This document shows positions 35,484-46,222 of a stretch of 64,000 nucleotides of DNA, one piece after another; position 1 is the first letter of the stretch, and every line of letters starts with the position of its first letter. The stretch is from the NCBI RefSeq assembly GCF_010093815.1, contig NW_022985566.1, positions 200,884-264,883 on the forward strand, in the 5' to 3' direction. A program made the translations under genes and the position numbers. The notes under the pieces were generated by a model. It saw only the letters and a list, made by a program, of their open reading frames with translations, ran no database searches and was not told where the DNA came from. This DNA comes from Pseudovirgaria hyperparasitica. Taxonomy: Eukaryota; Ascomycota; Dothideomycetes; Acrospermales; Acrospermaceae.

Positions 35484-35602
35484 AAATTAGACTTCGACAG
35501 GCTCAACCTGGTTCCCAAAGTCTCATGTCTTCATATTGGGAAACATGTAGACTGATCATAGCCGCCAGATCTTGTGATCTGGAACGTACATTAGTCTAAT
35601 TT
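35484..35602. repeat. Nested inverted repeat with three-way-junction geometry
   Basis: The outer arms AAATTAGACT (35484-35493) and AGTCTAATTT (35593-35602) are a perfect 10-bp inverted repeat. Inside are two separate hairpins: 35519-35553 (AGTCTCATGT with ACATGTAGACT, one bulged base) and 35565-35582 (CCAGATC, loop TTGT, GATCTGG). All three stems can form at once. The AGTCT/AGACT pieces recur in the outer stem and first hairpin, so alternative pairings exist. Confidence 0.6.
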
Positions 35603-36971
35603 AAGTGCTGGCACCGTGATGAAGTCGAATGTTTGTTTGGTATTCGCTCAAGATTGTCCTGAAGCCTGCAATCGTACCAGCGGGAATTGGGTCTGTTCTG
35701 TAGCAAGACGGAAGCAGCAGGCAGGGGAGAAGCAAGCATTGAGGGAAAACATGGATGGTTACTTAACTTAGAGGTGGTCAGGGCGAAGAGTGGTGAGGTC
35801 GATTGGCCATCGAGCCATCAACACTCGGCATTCTGGCCGGCATCCATACGCTTTTGGGCATGTGCCATCCCTACAATGGGAAGGGTTGTCTGGAACAAGT
35901 TGGCTGTAAACGGTATAAACTCTTATATGGCCGAAAGCCCCAGCACCCAAATTCTCCGTTGGACGATGATAGGCTGGTATCGATAATCGCCTACATCTCG
36001 CAGGTTGCTAATGGCGGCATACATATAGTTCCATGAAGCTATCGATATCGTCAGGGATGTTATCGGACATGTGCGGGGCTGCTTTACTTATGAGCAATGT
36101 GTAAGTCGTTTGTTATCATAATACCACAGTATGAAAAGACTTCGCATTCGTTTTGACTGCGGGCTCGTCCCGCCTGATCGATGCAACCATGCGGCGCGAT
36201 GGCATCCAGTGTGGATCAGCATTCCTTGATTCCTTGGGGGAGTCTGCTGGCAGCGCCAGAGGTTGCATGGATTCAGAGGGTACATTGTCGCACCGCCTTT
36301 CCTTCAAGTGGTCGAAGAGGTCCACGAGTCCTGCATGACATGATGGGCGTGCATCGTGATTGGAGTTGTTGGACGTGGCTGGGAGCATAGGTGGTGGTTG
36401 GGGTTTAGGGTGGGCTTAACGATGCATCGTCTTGCAGCAGTCTAGCAGACCGCTTCTTTGCCCCTCCCTCCATACGAGACCCGAGACACTCGCTCTGCTC
36501 TACTAGACTGTCCAAACTTCTCTTCCTCTCACCACAACCGTCGCCGATTCACGAGCGATTCACCAGCTCCACCACTCAGGAGCCCTGCCGGCTCTCCCTC
36601 CAGGATGCCCTCTTCTCGTGCTCTCTGACACCCCGTTTGTCTCTGCTTGCTCCATCCTCTCTCTCTCCAGATCCATCTACCTGCCGTCAGTCAACTGCGC
36701 TGAAGGATCCGGAAAATATCTGCAATACAGACAAGCGAGAGGAGCTTGTGGCCAGCACCGCCTCTTCTGTCCTTCCGCGCGCCTTTAAGCAGGGCCGTAA
36801 ATCTCCAAAACTCCCGCCCCTCCCTCCAGGCGGTGTGATTACGGTCCGCTTCGACCACCTCGCGATCCTACTCACCACCAGCTGAGCCTCTCCCTACCGA
36901 GACCTTACCTGATTCCTCACCTTTCGCTCTCAGCAGTACCAGTCCCAGGCGACTGTTGACCGTTCATTCTT

Positions 36972-39511
36972 ATGAACATGGACAGCCTCAACATGGACGA
37001 AGCCTTCCTGGCCTTCGATCCCTCATACGACCCGAGCAATCGACTCTACCATCCGCTGGCGACACAGTCCTGGCCGCTTCCTGTCGAACAAAACATGTCC
37101 CAACAGTCATCAAACAACCAGAACAACCAGATTCAGCGAGCGAACACGTCCTCTGCAACATCCTCGCAGCCTACGACCAGCACAGCACCTCTTCAGTCAC
37201 ATCGTATTAGCTATTCACACGGGGGGATTACTCCGTCGACAGCTGGCTTACTGACCGACTGGAGCAGCTACCAGTTACCTCATACCGGTCAGCAGAATGG
37301 CTATCTTCAAGATACAACTATCGATCCGTCAGCCTTTAACGCCTTCGGCACTTCTCTTCACAACTCACCCATAGACTTCATGCCAGTGTCACAGGCGACT
37401 ATGAATACGACGCTTTCGATGGAGGGCTCCTCCAACTTCATGGCCATTTCTTCTGCGATGGATATGCAACAGATGACTAGCTTTGCATTCCAGATGAATG
37501 ATTTTCAGAATGAACTCATGTACGCTGGAACTACTGAGCTAGGCACGAACGAATATGCTGTTCCCTGCTCGAGTGTTGGAGGTTCTTCACCATCAGAGAA
37601 CTTGTTGGAAATCAGGTCCATATCGAGCGACGAGAATGGAAATGGCTGGAGCTTTGTGGATATCCCACAGTCCCACCGACGGTCATTTGGTTCGTACAAC
37701 ACGGACAACTCAAACCAGATAATACACAACCCAGCCATGAGTCTACACATCCGGACTGGCTCCGGCTCCGACGAATCTAATCATTCCGACGTTCCACCCT
37801 CTGCCATCTCTTTCGGTAGCGGATATGAAGAGGTCATGTTTCCTATGGGCTCTCCACAATCAGAGCACCATATTGAATTCACTCAACATGGTACTCATGG
37901 TCTTTCCAGTACATCCTCGAATCATGATAGGAAATCTGGGGACCTTCAGCATTACCACCCACACACCCATTCTCACCACAATTCTCCCACGAATGCTTCG
38001 GCAAGCCCCATACCAATTGTGACGCAGCCCAAAGCCTGCACCCAAGGCCATAACGGACTAAAGTCGACCTCACCCACGTCGTCCGGTGTCAGCTCCCCTC
38101 CGTCGGCACGAAGACGGAAAAGTCCAACAGGTGCGAGAGATAAGGTCCAGAAGACAATTCAAAAGAAGCCAGTGCATTCTACGAAGAAAGATGCCAATGC
38201 CAGCGAGAAAAAGGTTGGAAGAAGGCGCGGCCCTTTGCGACCCGATCAACGTCAACAAGCACATGAGATCCGCAAATTACGTGCTTGCCTTCGATGCAAG
38301 TTCCTTAAGAAAACATGTGACAAGGGTGACCCTTGTGGTGGCTGCCAGCCTTCCCATGCCCGTCTCTGGCAAGTGCCTTGCACCCGTATCGACATTAAAG
38401 ATATCGCGTACTTCATGAAGGACTGGAAAGCGGATTATGAGCGTCATGTCAGCCTAGGGTTCTCTGTTGGCAACATTAAAGGGTTCTCCCAAATTGAACG
38501 GCAGATCTATGTCACCCACGGGTACGGCTTTTACCTTCCCATCAACGCTCGTGAGGTGTACGTTCGTGATGACAAATGCTTCGGCGTGGATTGGGTGGAG
38601 CAGATCAATGAATTCCCGAAGACTTTCGAATGTCAGACTGCCAAACTTTCAGCTGGCATGGAAGGCATCTCACACGCTATGTTGTCCGAGTATCTGGATC
38701 GCCACATTGACGGAGGATTCGAGAGATTTGTCGATGAATACTTTGACGGAACCTACTTCATCTCGGAGATTCTGAAGACTGCATATCGCTTTTACCTTCG
38801 CGAGAAACTTCCAGTCATCCGTAAAGCTCTGAAACTTGTGCTTGCATACAATCTCACTCTACACGTGACGATGGTTGAGGGCTTGGGCGATGACGATCAG
38901 TATGTTGGGAAGGTTGATGACAATGCTAGCAAGTTCTTCGGCAAGACGGTCGCGCCAGTCATGATCAATTTCCAGGTCAAATGCGCGCTGGCCGATATGT
39001 GGCGAGAGCTTCAGAAGGACGTCCTTGAGGAGTTGTCTAGTCTATACTCGTCTGTGTACAGTGGTGACAAGCTTAAGAATTGGCCGACCATTTTCATGCT
39101 TGCTGCTATTCTTCTTTGCGTCTGGGAGCTCATGCAGTTCGACTGTCATTATCGTATCCCAGATCAGAAGGCTGTTGAGAAATTTTGCAACGATATGGAA
39201 AGCACACCAGTAGGCGTCATCGTTGGGCTTTTCTCTGCCATTTCCCAGAAGCTTCCGAGTTTCTCAGAGTGGGATACGCGCAAGCACCATCACCTACTGG
39301 CGTCAAACCCCGCTGTGTGCGATGCTATGACTGAAGTACGCGCGCATGTACACAAATATGGTAAGTATAGTCGCCAGGCATACCTTTCAGATTATGTTAA
39401 CACTTCTCAGACTCGTATTTGAGATCGCGCGCTGACAGCAAATTCGACCGCGAGGATTTTGACTCTCTGTCAAACAAGTTTCTCTCGAAGCTGGTTATTC
39501 GTGCAAACTGA
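36972..39511 (+). CDS. Zn2Cys6 (Gal4-type) transcription regulator
   Basis: Exons 36972-39360 and 39411-39511 give 829 residues. The intron (50 nt, GTAAGT..CTCAG) restores the end HKYDSYLRSRADSKFDRED..KLVIRAN. Residues 1-430 are low-complexity, rich in Ser, Asn, Gln, His and Thr. The basic patch before the cluster (about 380-436) is likely nuclear targeting. The cluster is Cys439, 442, 449, 455, 458 and 470, spaced C-x2-C-x6-C-x5-C-x2-C-x11-C, with a longer final loop than the usual x6-8. The region after it (IDIKDIAYFMKDWKADYERH) is strongly conserved-looking and the middle-to-end part is helical. It probably binds DNA as a regulator of development or metabolism; targets unknown. I do not know a named orthologue. 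It has a long, pyrimidine-rich leader. Confidence 0.9.
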
Positions 39512-40907
39512 ACGAGCCCACCATATCAATGTCACCTTCTCATGCGGAAACGAACGATTAGGACACGACGCATAATACGATCGTCAACGAAATGTGATAG
39601 GCGACCATGATATTCCACACATTGTTTTGATTTATATTTGATTCCCCGGCGTATCTACGCCAAGCTATATTCAGTCTGTCATCTATCGGCATCATCATCT
39701 GATCAATGTATCAGAGCAGCCCGAAAGCACTACCAGGTAGATGGCAGGCCATTGTGCTATTTGTTTGAGGATACGACTGTCATGATTGTTTTGGAACACA
39801 TGATCCACGACACGTCACGTCCATTTACGACTTTACGATGACAACGATCTGTTCGAATTGAAACGCAGCAAGCGACTGATCTTTTGAAAACTCATTTCAC
39901 TTTCCACCCGGTTCAGGTCTCTCTTCCGGGTCTGGATTCTCTTCTCCTGCATGGATATAGAGACTTATGATCTTTGACGAATGCATTAGCAACAACGATC
40001 ACCATCTACAACCGACCATATTCGATCTTTACCTGCACAAATTTTTCTTGTTGTCTATTGTTTTGAAGGAGTGGAAAGCTACGAGAAGGAGAATATATGC
40101 CTGCACATATCGATGGCACACATATGACACATATCTTGCTACGCTCGACTGTGTTGGGGAAGATCACTGCATCATCTCATCTTACCTTCATATTATCAAC
40201 CACTTCACGCCATACCTCAACACATTTACTTCTGCCTTCAGCCATCCCTCTTGTCCTCTTTTCTCTGATGTATCAATGCTTGGTGGCATTTCTTTGAATC
40301 TCGGATCTTTGGTGAGCAGCGGCGATCGAGCATCAGCTTTCTGGGTAGCATTCGGTGGCATTGGGGATAACTAGGCACATCTACCGTTGACTTTATTGGA
40401 TGGGTTTGTTGGGTAGCTTAGACTCAGTGAATATAATAACATCCTCAAAACATGGTGCTTCCCCTCTCTGCAATGCGCTATTTCACATGCAAGAAATCGC
40501 TTCGACTAACCCACCACACAATCTTTGCGCCCCTCCTAATAACAAAATTTGGCCGCCCTCTTGTTTCTCTTCACCGCTCCGGCCCGTCCCCCTCCCCCAA
40601 GTGCTTGCTAAAAGTACTCCCGATATCACGGAAAATTGCACCGAGCAGGACCTAGTTTTGCTCCGCCTCACTACCTACCTGCCTATCATTGTTTGTCGTC
40701 CACCGCTTTCTCAACACGCCGCATCCCCCACTCCCCGCCTACTTCCCAACTAATCACCTGTGCTGCCTGGTGGTCATCCCACCTGCCCTAAACTCCGCAT
40801 CATCCTGCCCTATTCTGCACTGCCTCCCCATACATCATCCCTCTCTCCCAATCCCCCAGCCGTCCAGAGATGGGTAACTAGGTGGAGTGTGGAGTGGGCC
40901 GAACTAC

Positions 40908-40985
40908 ATGAAAAGGAAATTAAGGAAAAAAGAAGAAAAGAAAAAGAAAAAGAAAAAGGCTTTTTAGAGAGAGGGAACAGGGGGT
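40908..40985. repeat. Purine tract (A/G-rich low complexity)
   Basis: Mostly AAAAG and GAAAA units on the plus strand with few pyrimidines, directly after a long pyrimidine-rich stretch. Such polypurine mirror-like DNA can form triplex structures. Confidence 0.7.
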
Positions 40986-41239
40986 TAAACAACGCGCACT
41001 GCGTAGTACTTGTTATTATTATTGTTGTTGTTGTTCTTATTTCTGAGAAACAATTTCTGTGATAAAAAAGAAAGTGGAGAGCGATGGTTGTGGACAGTCA
41101 TGCATCCATGATACTACCCCCCCCCTGCCCCTCCACCCTCTACACCTCCCAGAACATTCTCATAACATTCTTCATAACAAAGACCAAAAAAAAAGGGATG
41201 CCTGTATCGTGAATATATATCCCCATTAGGAATAGTGCG

Positions 41240-41640
41240 TGGCTTCACCTTCTACGGCCTGTGCCCTTATGCCTAATTAATTATCTTACCTGGGCTCGTC
41301 CCGTGCCCTCCGCTTTGCCTACTTCCTGATGCCTTGTGCGTTCTTCAGCCTTCTTTAGCCCTATGTATTGTGCCGTATGGCTTTTTGTCGGTGCTGTAGC
41401 CGTTGGGGGCGTTGTGCATCTTGTCTTGGTGCTTTCTTCAGCCTTGTTTGTGCCTTGTGCCGTTCTGTCGGTAACTGACTGGCCTTGTGACTTATGCCTT
41501 CTTCTGCGTTCTGCTTTCTGACCTTCTACTTTCTTACCTTCTGCCGAATACTTTCTGCCTTTTCCCACCTATCTACTACCTTCTGCCTTTCTGCCTTATG
41601 CGGCATGCCCTGTGCCGCAGAGCTCCACATACACGTCATC
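41240..41640. repeat. Degenerate CCTT/TGCC-rich tandem repeat
   Basis: Many closely spaced copies of CTTCTGCC, TGCCTT and close variants (for example in the segments around 41310-41345, 41440-41470 and 41495-41600) without an exact period. It looks like a decayed minisatellite. Confidence 0.6.
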
Positions 41641-42160
41641 GACCCTAATTCACCAGTCCACCAGTCCACCCATATGCAGCAGCGGGGAGGTTCGTTGAAC
41701 GCCGTACAGTAGAGCGAACATGAACCATGGAAACACTCCAACGACTGATACGCCCTTTGTTCTTTCTTCTGGAGGCGTGTCCTTTCCTTATGGGTATGTG
41801 TAATATGGATTCGAGTACGACGTACATGGGCGAGGGGATAATGATTTGAGGCAGAGGAGAGGAACTACTTGAATCGAGGTACATTTTTTGATATTATTTA
41901 TGGTGTTTTCGACGTGGGGGATGAAGACGATGATGACAATGTGCTATGCCATGATAGAATCTGTCTGTCATGGAGAGAAATTTGAGATGTTTTGTTGTGA
42001 GTGTCTGTGTGCAGGACCTGATATAGCTAGCTAATTTGTTCTATCGAGGTATCATCGCAAGATAAGGACTAGTCCGTTATGGCAGGCAATGTCATCGTGG
42101 TCGCCATTCATCCTTGTTACCGCGCGATCGCTGTTTTGCGGATTGTGTAGAACACATTAA

Positions 42161-42184
42161 AGACAGACGGACGGACGGACGGAT
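42161..42184. repeat. (GACG)n microsatellite
   Basis: Five near-perfect GACG/GACA units in the 3' flank of the P450 gene. Confidence 0.7.
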
Positions 42185-42477
42185 AGACGTTGTTGCAAGT
42201 AATAATACACAAACTGGAAAGAAGATCTACCACGCCATGTTTCAAGGATAATGGAACTCGTAAATTCGTTCTGGCGACTTCGATCGGGGTGTACCTCAGG
42301 AACACCTTGCAGTGGTAAATCATGGGGGGAATTGGCTGACTATATACCCGGGCAGTACTGTGGCTTTCGGAATGGTGATCGACGTGCAGAAAATGCGGTT
42401 CTGAGAGAGCAAAATGCGAGGTTGTGCTGAAAAGCAAGGTTCCACTTCGCAGCACCGAAGGAGCATGACGAAGCCGT

Positions 42478-44493
42478 TCAGGTCGCGGTCCTAGACTCAC
42501 GTCGAATGCGTTTCGAGACTCGAAAGAACATGTCGGTGTGGATGAAGAAGCCAACACACTTGACCGAGAATGGATTGGACGGATCGGCAATCTGAAAGTT
42601 GTACTCCATGAGCAACTGTAGATGCACGTTAGCAGGGAAAACTCGTCGCGTGACAAGCACTGTTCTTACCTCTGGAATGGTCTTGTTGATCTCCATCTGC
42701 GCAACTGGACGACCAAGACAGCCGAAGCGACCCCAGCCAAACGCCATCCATACCGTCTCTTCCATATGAGCGAGCTCCTCTGGCGTGTGGCCGCCTGAAG
42801 CAAGCCAGCGCTCTGGTCGAAACACATCGACATCGTCCCCGAAGATCTCCTTGGTGCGCATCAAGCCCCAAGAGTTCCAAGCAATCTGAGTATTTGGAGG
42901 AATGTACATCCCATTAAAGTGGTCGCCATTGGCCGGAGACTGCTTAGCGAGCTGTCCAGTGACTGGAGGATAACATCGAAGGGTTTCTCTTACGCAAGCC
43001 TGGAAGTAGGGAAGTAGTCTAGATTCGGAATCACGGATGACAGGTCGAGTAAGTTTACCAGCAGCCTCAGCAACGTCCAGCTCTTCCAATACTTTGTTGT
43101 AGACGGAGGGGTTGGAGGCGATAAGGAAGATTGCCATGCGAATCACCGTGGCTGTCGAGTCTGATCCAGCCGCACTATACAAGCCCGTGTTAATTATAAG
43201 CGCTATTGTATAGGGGGCGCAAAAGTCAGCCCACTTACACTTGGGTGAGGGTCTCAGACTCGAGCTGATCTTGAGTGAGACCATTCTTCAGGAAAGATCC
43301 GAGCATGTCCCTTCTAACCACTTTCTCCTCGCCAAAGCGTTCTGCAACGACATCTTTGGCGAATCTAGAATCATGCACGTCAGCTTCGGTACGATGTCAC
43401 GCTGAAAGAGCAAGGAATCTCGTGTCACCCGCCCTCAGGATACAACAGTGGTGGCATTTGCTGCACATTGCCTCTCTTTTCGTACGACCCACCCTTGGCA
43501 ACGCTTATTGGCAAGGAAAATGCGCCTAAAAGGTAAAGATGCGGCAGAACTTACCCCATGACTCTGCCAACTCCATTAACATCCGTGGCTTTCGGTAGCA
43601 GTGCCTGCATCCATGATAGACGCATAATCTTCTGGATCTCAGGGTAAACACCAAAGAATATGATAGCCGGAAGTAGAGTCTGCAGCTGTGGAAGATAGCC
43701 GAACGGATCGTCATTCAAGTCAAGGAAGCCAAAGGACTTGCCGAACGCGACAGTGGAGATGACATCCAGTGAGAAGAAGGTTGCCAGACGCGCAAGGTCG
43801 AAAGGAACGTATTCGGCCTCAGAGGAGACATAAGTGCGGTTGATGAGCGCGAAGAAGTCTTCAATGCATCTATCAATATCTTTCTCGAGGTCGGGAACGT
43901 CCTTGCCAGAGTACTGTGTGGATGGTGTCAGTCCTTGTACGTGCAGAAAGTGGAGCATGACGGAAGCAGGGATGCTGCAGAAGGGCTCACCCCTTGTGTC
44001 ATCTGGGCGCGCAATCGAGAATGGACCTGCTCGTCACGATGGGAGGTGATGTTATCTCGAGTTGGATGCAGGCGCAGTGCATTGTACCACACTGAACGAC
44101 GATAATCGCTTCTGGTGCCGTTCATTCGCTTGATGAGGGCAACATCGGTGGTCAGGAGTGTCTGAGGTCCCACGCGAGCAGTCTTGCCTGTGGCACGAGT
44201 CAGTATCATAGCCCAAGAGCATTCGCCTCACGCATCGAAATTGGCGTCCAGATGGAGCAATCTGGCGAGAGAAGGGAGAGCGACGTACCATATTTGTCGT
44301 TGACGGCTCGAAACTCATGGTTCATGCGACCACCTAGGTTGGCTCTCAACAGCCATAGACGCGAGAAACCAGACGACCATGGGCCTTTGAAGTGACGGAG
44401 GGCAAGGTAGGCATTCAGTGTTGAGTAGACGTACCACAGTACCAAAAGGCCGGAGACGAGGGCTGCGACAAACGACGGTGGCAGCAGAGCCAT
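42478..44493 (-). CDS. Cytochrome P450 monooxygenase (pisatin-demethylase-like)
   Basis: Exons 44289-44493, 43991-44187, 43555-43913, 43239-43364, 42670-43174 and 42478-42615 give 509 residues. A single N-terminal membrane anchor (about residues 5-30) holds it at the ER. The oxygen-binding I-helix is AAGSDSTAT (about 297), the ExxR motif ETLR (Glu359, Arg362), the PERW variant follows, and the haem loop is FGWGRFGCLGRP (Cys448). The text around the I-helix resembles the CYP57/pisatin demethylase and benzoate-hydroxylase-like clans, used for detoxifying plant compounds or making secondary metabolites. Intron 3 (43365-43554) is 190 nt, far longer than the others. Intron 5 (54 nt) is in frame. 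It is divergent from the methyltransferase at 46223. A donor-like GTGAGT near the stop leaves the last residues slightly uncertain. Confidence 0.93.
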
Positions 44494-46222
44494 TATGGTG
44501 TCCGTGGAGGTGGGTGGGCAACGAACAGCTAGGGTTTAGTATGTGCAAGTGATCGTTTCGAGGCCGTAATTAGTGTTGGGGGTTTGTTTAACGTGGCGGA
44601 CCCAGCAGTCTGGATATTCTTCGAAGAGCAGTACGACGAGGCTGTTCGAGGGTGGGGTAAGACAGCTTTTGTATGATCGGGTGAAGATGAAAAGCAGTGG
44701 CCTGTGAACGATGGCAGTGTGCGGACGAGATGGGCATTGTGCAGACGAATTTGAATATTATCTGCGAAACCTCCAGCTTGAACGGGCGTGAACAGCCCGC
44801 GAGATGGATATGCTGGACGCCAACTAATTACAAGCAAGCAAGGGAAGCAGAAGCAGAAACAAGAGGAAGAGACAGAAATCGCTGTGTGAGCAACCTTGGA
44901 AGCAGCGAACGAAGGAATTGGCAGTGGACCGGGATGGTCAATTGCCGTGTGTGCCGCCAATTCTGGTGGTGAAAATTGGCACCACGACCTACGATCCGTG
45001 CCGAAAGACGAGTCCTGTGCAGAATCGAGGTGCGTGCCTCATGGAGTGAAGGCTGCAACACTGGACAGACGTCTTATGTCATGAATACTATTATCGCATG
45101 GGATACTCCCTGTACCCATTTGGAAGGATTCCATGGTATGATATGAGCCGGCCGTCAATGGAGTCGCGACTCGGACCAATTGGGTATCGTCATTGTAAAC
45201 ATCAGGTGTGTCTTGGCAAGGAGTTGACCACATTCACTCCCCCTATTCTACAGATGTAATTAGACCACAGAACATGACACGCTTCTTTGGGTGGAGGTGA
45301 AGGGAGACGGAGAGAGAGAGGTCGCAGCTACGGTCGGCAGGCATCATTTGGTGGATGGTGAATAGTGGATGGTGGTGGCGTGGTGATGTACAGAGAGCGT
45401 TGACTGTAGGGTATTATCAGTAATTAGGTATCAGGTACGTACTCCTAGGTGGCTATTAGGCTATTATAGGTGTCCAGCACACGCTCACCCGGGGGCTCCA
45501 GAAAGGTAGTAAATACCTGGGTAGTAATTAATAGGTACAGCCAGGGATGATGGCACTGGGCGGTCAGGCAGACAGGCCGACAAAAGTAATTACCAGGACT
45601 GCCCAGAACATCATCCCAGTCCCCACCAGGTGATAATTAGATACCCTGTCCTGTCCACCCTGGCGCCTTTTCTTCTCCACGGCTCATAAGGGAAGAAGGG
45701 ACGGTAACTATGACCAGAATCATGACCGTGTCCATGACCGTGACCATCTTCATAACCGTGACCGGGAGCTGTTCTCCATAAATAATGCCGCCGCATCACA
45801 TCCATCCCCACTGCCATGCTCTGGCCACGTGAAAACTTCTGCTGTACCATCCCTTGAGAATGTCCTCCTGCTGCATCGCTTGCAGATGATTTTGCGACAG
45901 AGGCGTTATGCGCGCGTACCGTACGTACCAGCTCGCAGTCCTCCAGTCCTCCCCTTCGTTCGCCTTCACCATCGCGCAACCTTGCACGAGTGACCAATCC
46001 TCATTATCGTCGGCTTTCCTGTCCGCCATGTCCCACCACCTGTGCATCCTGGACTCCACGCGTCAACTCTTGTAGCAGATAACACATTTTTATATGCTCC
46101 CTTGTCCACAGAAGCCCATCCGACCTCTTCATGCTCTTTGAGGCTCTGCGCCATCAAAGTAATCTGCGTGTGGCGTTCTTTCCCATTTTCATCACTCTTC
46201 CTGCCACCACAATCGAGCCACC
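44494..46222. other. Divergent spacer, P450 / methyltransferase
   Basis: 1.7 kb with no supported gene. 45400-45610 holds repeated TAGGTA and GTAATTA pieces, and 45710-45765 a degenerate ACCGTG/ATGACC repeat. It should hold the promoters of both genes. Confidence 0.5.
45710..45765. repeat. Degenerate hexamer repeat (ATGACC/GTGACC)
   Basis: About eight units of CATGACCGTG-like sequence. The minus-strand reading would be Gly/His-rich, but without a gene around it. Confidence 0.6.

Larger units (their letters stand above)
34096..36971. other. Wide divergent spacer, polyubiquitin / Zn2Cys6 regulator
   Basis: 2.9 kb without a supported gene. It contains the polyubiquitin promoter, an ATCACGTGAT palindrome, a nested inverted repeat at 35484-35602, and from about 36450 on a pyrimidine-rich stretch that looks like the long 5' leader of the regulator. 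A long regulated upstream region is common for developmental transcription factors. ORFs here are short and domain-free. Confidence 0.55.
39512..42477. other. Very wide convergent spacer with strong strand asymmetry
   Basis: 3.0 kb between two gene ends, long for a place that should hold only 3' untranslated regions. 40490-40880 is pyrimidine-rich on the plus strand, 40900-40985 is almost pure purine, 41011-41041 holds TTATTATT/TTGTTG repeats, 41117-41125 a C run, 41188-41196 an A run, and 41240-41640 a degenerate CCTT/TGCC repeat. An ORF of 135 codons at 39967-40374 has no domain. A non-coding transcript is possible. Confidence 0.5.

Noticed and set aside
35687-36036. Overlapping ORFs of 77-99 codons near 35.7-36.0 kb
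   Set aside because: Several frames are open at once on both strands, none with family resemblance or splice partners.
39967-40374. 135-codon ORF in the convergent spacer
   Set aside because: Composition like random AT-rich sequence, no domain; could only be kept with transcript support.
45611-45997. Gly/His-rich minus-strand ORF
   Set aside because: Its His/Gly run comes from the hexamer repeat; no further support.
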